NCBI RefSeq assembly: GCF_000682755.1
Contig: NZ_AWFF01000028.1
Coordinates: 43,013-107,012 of the forward strand
Source of the DNA: Hyphomonas beringensis
Lineage (GTDB): Bacteria > Pseudomonadota > Alphaproteobacteria > Caulobacterales > Hyphomonadaceae
Length of the DNA stretch: 64,000 bases
Reading direction: 5' to 3'
The first letter of the stretch is position 1; every line of letters starts with the position of its first letter. Below the pieces are notes generated by a model that saw only the letters and a program-made list of their open reading frames with translations, ran no database searches and was not told the origin of the DNA. Shown piece by piece: positions 59,909 to 64,000 of this stretch. The translations under genes were made by a program, and so were the position numbers.

Positions 59909-60676
59909 TCAGCTGGGCACCACAGCGCCATCTGCACCCCGGAACAGTCGCAGGGAAAGGATCACAATCAGGACAATCCCGCTTGTGATGGCCAGCCAAT
60001 GCATCTGTGTCTCCATCCAGTTGTTCAGGATGATGCCGATCACACCCCAGCCGAGTGCGATGAAGTACCACCAGCTGCGGCTGATATAGCGCGCGAACAT
60101 CCACGCGGCCATGCCTGCGGTGATCAGCGTCGTCCACAGCATGTTCCAGGGCAGGTCGGTTGGTCCAAGATCGGTAAAGGTGCGGATCGTCAATGGAATG
60201 GAAATGGCGATGGCAACACTGATCCAGCCTGCCAGAAGGCATGTGGTCATGTCGGCCAGTGCCTTGATCGGGCTCCAGCCGGTTTCCCGAAGGCGGTCCA
60301 GTCTATAGGCGGCGAGCCATGCCGTGATCGCAATCGGAAACAGAAGCAGGAAATTCAGGGGCTGATACGCGATGAGTTGTGCGCTGATCATCCAGACCAC
60401 ATTGAAAAGGCCTGCCAGCGCCAAGGGCTTTGCGACATGGTCCATCCAGGGTTCGCGTTTGCGCCAATAGGCGAGACCGAACAGGAAATATGTCAGGAAG
60501 ATCACGCCCCAAATGGAAAAGAACACAGGCAGGGGTTGTTCCGGTGCAGCGATGTCGCGTGTGGCATTTCCAATCGGCGTACCAATTCCAAAGGCAGGGG
60601 CAAGCGCCCCGGACAGGGGTTGCAACAGGCCGAGCACGATGATGATCAGAGGCAGACGTTTTTCCATGCCAGTCAT
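59909..60676 (-). CDS. TspO/MBR-related membrane protein
   Basis: 255 residues if started at MTGMEKRLPLII (plus 60676); no clear ribosome-binding site decides between this Met, the next one and an upstream Met, so the start is uncertain. Seven to eight hydrophobic helices are visible, for example LPVFFSIWGVIFLTYFLFGLAY (near 53), FNVVWMISAQLIAYQ and GWGVIGIILNNWM. The FSIWG and FNVVW motifs recall TspO-type transporters, but this protein is longer than a 160-residue TspO. Function not known. It diverges from the HU-type gene. Confidence 0.7.
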   Translation of the reverse strand: MTGMEKRLPLIIIVLGLLQPLSGALAPAFGIGTPIGNATRDIAAPEQPLPVFFSIWGVIFLTYFLFGLAYWRKREPWMDHVAKPLALAGLFNVVWMISAQLIAYQPLNFLLLFPIAITAWLAAYRLDRLRETGWSPIKALADMTTCLLAGWISVAIAISIPLTIRTFTDLGPTDLPWNMLWTTLITAGMAAWMFARYISRSWWYFIALGWGVIGIILNNWMETQMHWLAITSGIVLIVILSLRLFRGADGAVVPS

Positions 60677-60792
60677 ATGTGCCTGAATTCTCAGGTGGCA
60701 AATAAGTTCCGGCTGAAAAAAGTATGATGCCATCGGGCGAATTTGCGTTATACGCCGCCGTCTCTGCGGAGACTCAATAGAGGAATTTGCTC

Positions 60793-61284
60793 ATGGCAAA
60801 GAAACCTGTGGCCAAGAAGGCCGCTGCGAAACCGGCCGCTGCTAAAGCGGCTACCACGGCGAAAAAACCGGCTGCAAAGGCTGCTGCTAAACCTGCTGCT
60901 GCGAAAGCGGCACCGGCGAAGAAAGCTGCTCCTGCCAAGAAAGCTGCACCAGCTAAAAAGGCCGCTCCGGCCAAAGCTGCTGCTGCCAAGGCTGCGCCGA
61001 AAACGGCAACGACCACGACCCTGCGTCAGATGTCTGCCGAAATCGCAGAGGCCCATGGCCTCACGAAAAAACAGTCCGAGGAAATCTTTTCCGACATGGC
61101 TGACCGGATCACGAAGCGCCTCAAAAAAGGCGAACGTATCCGCATGAACGGCCTCGGCACGCTGGAAGTGCGCAAGCGCCCGGCACGCATGGGCCGTAAC
61201 CCGGCAACGGGTGAGTCCATCAAGATCAAAGCGTCGAAGAAAGTTGCCTTCCGCGTTTCCAAGGAACTGAAAGAGTCCGTCTAA
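60793..61284 (+). CDS. HU family DNA-binding protein with long Lys/Ala N-terminal tail
   Basis: 163 residues from the ATG at 60793 (AGAGGAA 7 bases upstream). The first 75 or so residues are a low-complexity AAKPAAAKAA-type repeat resembling histone H1 tails. The C-terminal 90 residues are an HU/IHF domain: TTLRQMSAEIAEAHGL, then RIRMNGLGTLEVRKRPARMG, RNPATGESIKIKA and KVAFRVSKELKESV. It packs the chromosome, with the tail contacting DNA. A bidirectional terminator follows. A TTATAC -10-like box is 40 bases upstream. Confidence 0.92.
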   Translation: MAKKPVAKKAAAKPAAAKAATTAKKPAAKAAAKPAAAKAAPAKKAAPAKKAAPAKKAAPAKAAAAKAAPKTATTTTLRQMSAEIAEAHGLTKKQSEEIFSDMADRITKRLKKGERIRMNGLGTLEVRKRPARMGRNPATGESIKIKASKKVAFRVSKELKESV

Positions 61285-61309
61285 GGATTTCTTCTTCCGT
61301 ACAAAATTC

Positions 61310-61343
61310 AAAGGGCCGGGCGGTTTTCTGTCCGGCCCTTTTT
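61310..61343. terminator. bidirectional terminator after HU gene
   Basis: AAAGGGCCGG (61310-61319) and CCGGCCCTTT (61332-61341) form a perfect 10-bp stem with a 12-base loop, followed by TT on the plus strand; T residues total five. On the minus strand the same stem is followed by a shorter tract, and the stop of the small gene at 61342 abuts it. Confidence 0.88.
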
Positions 61344-61590
61344 ATTCGCGGACCCAGAAATCAATTCCAGCGGTCTGATATGCGGTTTGGAAGTTTTCAT
61401 CCGAGCTTCTGCATATACGCAGAAAATCGGTTTGAGGCCGCCAGTACCCTATATGCCAGCCCATTTCCTTAAGACGGTTCAGGCTTTTCCGACCCAGGTG
61501 AGATGTCAGATCAGGCCTGACGTTTCCTTGATCATGGTATTTGCAGAAATCCGCGTAAGTGTGGATCATTCGTAGATTATTCTGGCTCAT
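61342..61590 (-). CDS. orphan small protein, function unknown
   Basis: 82 residues starting with MSQNNLRMIHTYADFCKYHD. GAAGGAG sits 10 bases before the ATG, supporting translation. It contains the sequence GRKSLNRLKEMGWHIGYWRP and two Cys. The local base composition is clearly more AT-rich than the flanking ligase and HU genes, so it may be acquired or a remnant. The stop abuts the terminator hairpin. I recognise no family. Confidence 0.55.
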   Translation of the reverse strand: MSQNNLRMIHTYADFCKYHDQGNVRPDLTSHLGRKSLNRLKEMGWHIGYWRPQTDFLRICRSSDENFQTAYQTAGIDFWVRE

Positions 61591-61673
61591 CGGTTTTTCA
61601 CTCCTTCCCGTTTTTCAGCTTAGACTCTGTTATGCGGAATGTAAGAGTTGATTTGGGGCGGACCGTGCCGTCC

Positions 61674-63287
61674 TTATTCCGGCAGCATCGCCTCCAGCGT
61701 TTCCAGACGGTCTGCCTCTTCGGCAGGCTTGTCCCAGCGGATGCGGTTGATGCGCGGAAAGCGCATGGCGACGCCGGATTTGTGGCGGGCAGAGCGCTGC
61801 AGGCCTTCGAAGGCTACCTCCAGCACCAGCGACGGCGTAACAGAGCGCACGGGGCCAAAGCGCTCAATCGTGTTGTCACGGACGAATTTGTCCAGCTGCT
61901 TCAGCTCCTCATCGGTAAAACCGAAATAGGCCTTGCCGACCGGGGTGAGCCGATCCTCGCCGTCTTCATCGCGCCATACGGCGAAGGTGAAGTCCGAATA
62001 GAAGCTGGACCGGCGGCCGTGGCCGCGCTGGGCGTAAAGCAGTACGGCGTCGACGAGATACGGGTCGCGCTTCCATTTGTACCAGTGGCCTTTGACCCGT
62101 CCGGGCAGATAGGGGCTGTCCCAGCGTTTCAGCATCAGGCCTTCAATTTCCGGAGCAGGGGGCTGCATCCGATGGGCGTCCAATGCCTCCACGGTTGTGA
62201 CAGGCACAAGGGGGGAGAGGTCAAATCGCGGAGTGTCCACGCGGGCGATGAAGGCTTCCAGACGTTTGCGACGCTCCCGAAAGGTCAGTTGGCGGACGTC
62301 CTCTTCGCCATCCTGCAACAGGTCATAGGCGCGGATGAAGGCCGGATGCGTGTCCATCTGCTTTTTCGACACCGTCTTGCGGTTCAGGCGTTGCTGAAGC
62401 GCGTTAAAGGGCGCGACGCCTATCCCATCCTCTGCGCGCACCAGAAGCTCGCCATCGATCGCACCCTCGAAGTCCATCGCCGCCAGCACGTCCGGGAAGG
62501 TGTGGGAGATATCGTCCCCCGTGCGGGTATATATGCGCCGTACACCGTCTTCGGAGGTGGCCTGCACGCGGATGCCGTCATACTTCCACTCGGCGGCAAA
62601 GGCTTCTGGCGTAATCAGCGCCGGGTCGACCGCATCCGGATTGTCCCTGTCGGCTTTTGCGACCAGCGGGTGGGCCAGCATGACCGGCCGGAAGGGGGCG
62701 CGAATGTCCGGCTCGGGCCGTTCTGTCTTGCCTTCCAGCCAGGCAAACAGGCTCTCATAAGGCGGGGCGAGGCCATGCCAGATCTCCTCGATCTCTGTCA
62801 CGTCAACGCTGCCGAACTCGGCCAGCGCCAGCTTTGCGAGCCGCGCGGAGACGCCAATGCGCAGGCCGCCCGTGATCAGCTTCAGCAGCGCCCAGCGGCC
62901 TGTCGGGTCCAGCCCATCAAGCCAGCCGGCGACCAGGCGCTGCGCCCCGGGCCGGGTGGCCTCTTCCAGCGCCTCGACGATCTCTGACAGGGGCGGCGGC
63001 CGGTTCGCGCGGCGCTCTCCCGGCCAAACGAGGCTGACGGTTTCGGCCATGTCGCCAACATAGTCATAGGACAGGCGGAAGAGTTCCGGGTCCATCCTGT
63101 CGGTAATCAACTCACGGATTGCGGCGGGCTTGATGCTCTTCAAGTCGAGGTCGCCGGTCAGCGCGCCAAGGGCATAGCCGCGGTCCGGATCCGGCGCGTT
63201 GCGAAAATAGGAGACCATCAGGCGTAGCTTGCCGTTACGGGAAGGCGTTAAGACTAATCGGTCAAGAAGCTCTGCAAAGGCCTGCAT
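61674..63287 (-). CDS. cisplatin-type ATP-dependent DNA ligase
   Basis: 537 residues from the ATG at 63287. The N-terminal alpha-helical DNA-binding domain (1-170) is followed by the adenylation domain with the catalytic Lys in EWKYDGIRV (near 232), LEAFIARVDTPRFD, EGLMLKRWDSPYLPGRVK (motif with conserved Lys) and the OB domain YKWKRDPYLVDAVLLYAQRG. It seals nicks with ATP and is used in damage repair in many proteobacteria. The associated exonuclease and helicase normally found beside it are not in this window. A GST diverges 51 bases upstream. Confidence 0.92.
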   Translation of the reverse strand: MQAFAELLDRLVLTPSRNGKLRLMVSYFRNAPDPDRGYALGALTGDLDLKSIKPAAIRELITDRMDPELFRLSYDYVGDMAETVSLVWPGERRANRPPPLSEIVEALEEATRPGAQRLVAGWLDGLDPTGRWALLKLITGGLRIGVSARLAKLALAEFGSVDVTEIEEIWHGLAPPYESLFAWLEGKTERPEPDIRAPFRPVMLAHPLVAKADRDNPDAVDPALITPEAFAAEWKYDGIRVQATSEDGVRRIYTRTGDDISHTFPDVLAAMDFEGAIDGELLVRAEDGIGVAPFNALQQRLNRKTVSKKQMDTHPAFIRAYDLLQDGEEDVRQLTFRERRKRLEAFIARVDTPRFDLSPLVPVTTVEALDAHRMQPPAPEIEGLMLKRWDSPYLPGRVKGHWYKWKRDPYLVDAVLLYAQRGHGRRSSFYSDFTFAVWRDEDGEDRLTPVGKAYFGFTDEELKQLDKFVRDNTIERFGPVRSVTPSLVLEVAFEGLQRSARHKSGVAMRFPRINRIRWDKPAEEADRLETLEAMLPE

Positions 63288-63338
63288 GGGTCCTAGATAG
63301 AGCCGCCGCGCCAAGAATCCATCCAAGGGGAGCCCTTC

Positions 63339-63953
63339 ATGAGCCTGAAACTGCACCATCTGAACGCCTCGCGCTCGCAGCGTATTGTCTGGCTGCTGCT
63401 CGAACTCGGCGTGCCGCACGAGATTGTCCATCATAGCCGCGATCCTGAAACACGGCTCGCCCCGGCGGCGCTGCTGAAGGTGCACCCGATGGGCAAGTCA
63501 CCGCTGCTGGAAGACGGCGATATCGTCATCGCGGAGACCGGCGCGATTGCCGAATATCTGCTGGCCAAACATGACCCGGACCACACACTGCACCCGCGGT
63601 CTGATTCGGCTGATTTTCCGCGCTATCTCGAATGGGTCCATGCGGCTGAGGGCGCGATTTTCCTGCCGGGCCTGTTCCGCTTTTACCTGATGAATGCCGG
63701 CTTGCTGGAGACGCCGCTGGCCGCCTCTATGGAGGCTGAACAGGTCAAAGCCATGAAGACGATCGAAGGGCATCTGGCGAAGCATGCCTATTTCGCCGGC
63801 GACAGCTTCACCGCCGCCGATTGCCTGATGGCCTTCCAGATCCAGTCCGCCGCCGCAATGGGCGCGCTGGAGGCCTTGCCGGCGACGAAGGCCTGGCTGG
63901 AGACGGTCCAGGCCCGGCCAGCTTACAAGGCGATGCTGGACGTAGGGGTTTAG
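63339..63953 (+). CDS. glutathione S-transferase
   Basis: 204 residues. The thioredoxin-like N-terminal domain (1-80) has MSLKLHHLNASRSQRIVWLL, with the catalytic Ser/Tyr position probably Ser12, and the GSH-binding cis-Pro region MGKSPLLEDGDIVIAETGAI. The helical C-terminal domain (about 90-204) ends with FQIQSAAAMGALEALPATK. It probably conjugates or reduces electrophiles in the cytoplasm. It is divergent from the DNA ligase and ends 47 bases before the window edge; no downstream gene is visible. Confidence 0.9.
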   Translation: MSLKLHHLNASRSQRIVWLLLELGVPHEIVHHSRDPETRLAPAALLKVHPMGKSPLLEDGDIVIAETGAIAEYLLAKHDPDHTLHPRSDSADFPRYLEWVHAAEGAIFLPGLFRFYLMNAGLLETPLAASMEAEQVKAMKTIEGHLAKHAYFAGDSFTAADCLMAFQIQSAAAMGALEALPATKAWLETVQARPAYKAMLDVGV

Positions 63954-64000
63954 GGGGGCATTCTGCCCTCGGCAGCACCTAAAGCCGGACTGGCCGCAAC

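Noticed and set aside
61632..62987. 451-residue frame opposite the DNA ligase
   Set aside because: The ligase has clear motifs and the expected length; the opposite frame is Arg/Gly/Gln-rich without domains.
1..64000. CRISPR array, prophage or insertion sequence
   Set aside because: No repeat-spacer pattern, no integrase, transposase, capsid or tail-type protein and no terminal inverted repeats were seen.

Overview
The window looks like chromosomal core and near-core sequence from an alphaproteobacterium, most likely Hyphomonadaceae (Hyphomonas-like). The grounds are moderately high GC, a class I lysyl-tRNA synthetase, a fused three-domain indolepyruvate ferredoxin oxidoreductase, many small lipoproteins, the Bfr/Bfd pair, and the cisplatin-type ATP-dependent DNA ligase. 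The family assignment rests on gene content and style only. I see no rRNA, no convincing tRNA, no insertion sequence, no prophage and no CRISPR array.

Layout. 1-3.1 kb: an alpha/beta hydrolase diverging from two envelope glycosyltransferases. 3.1-10.6 kb: a translation cluster (infC with a coupled I78 inhibitor lipoprotein, rpmI, rplT, pheS and pheT). It is interrupted by an AT-richer orphan lipoprotein, by a 400-base non-coding region with hairpins, and by two extra genes (ASCH protein, membrane-anchored protein) between pheS and pheT. 10.6-12.4 kb: a potassium channel and the iron-storage pair bfr/bfd. 12.4-16.6 kb: a methyltransferase diverging from a TetR regulator, an XRE regulator with a membrane protein behind a palindromic operator cluster, then lysS and a lipoprotein. 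16.6-25.7 kb: indolepyruvate oxidoreductase diverging from its likely Lrp-type regulator, a serine hydrolase, a DUF2332 protein, thiolase, exported glutathione peroxidase, dodecin and a PilZ protein. 25.8-34.1 kb: an M13 peptidase and a complete RND tripartite efflux operon, all on the minus strand. 34.2-40.6 kb: an orphan PhoR-like kinase, murI, an ornithine/lysine decarboxylase with a structured leader, a PstS-like protein and a mannosyltransferase-like GT4. 40.8-46.5 kb: putA, a DUF3298 lipoprotein and a second serine hydrolase. 46.5-54.3 kb: two PaaI thioesterases diverging from a flavin monooxygenase, an M23 peptidase, a DUF6498 membrane protein, and a TetR-esterase-reductase-dehydrogenase group. 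54.3-64 kb: pantothenate kinase-like protein, a YbaY-META fusion lipoprotein, an SDR, a lipoprotein, a DUF6460 protein, two tandem MscS channels, a TspO-related protein, an HU protein with a long Lys/Ala N-terminal tail, an orphan small gene, the DNA ligase and a glutathione S-transferase.

The clearest functional units are the phenylalanyl-tRNA synthetase/ribosomal protein cluster, the iron-storage pair, the RND efflux operon, the regulator-linked amino-acid catabolic genes (ior with an Lrp, putA), and the TetR-linked esterase/oxidoreductase group. No single element proves a new defence or mobile system. The least explained items are regulatory or structural: a non-AUG (AUA) start for infC, an 11-base-periodic G-tract array beside a perfect 12-bp stem, palindrome clusters at four regulator genes, a leader that may sequester the decarboxylase ribosome-binding site, and an ASCH protein wired into the pheST operon.
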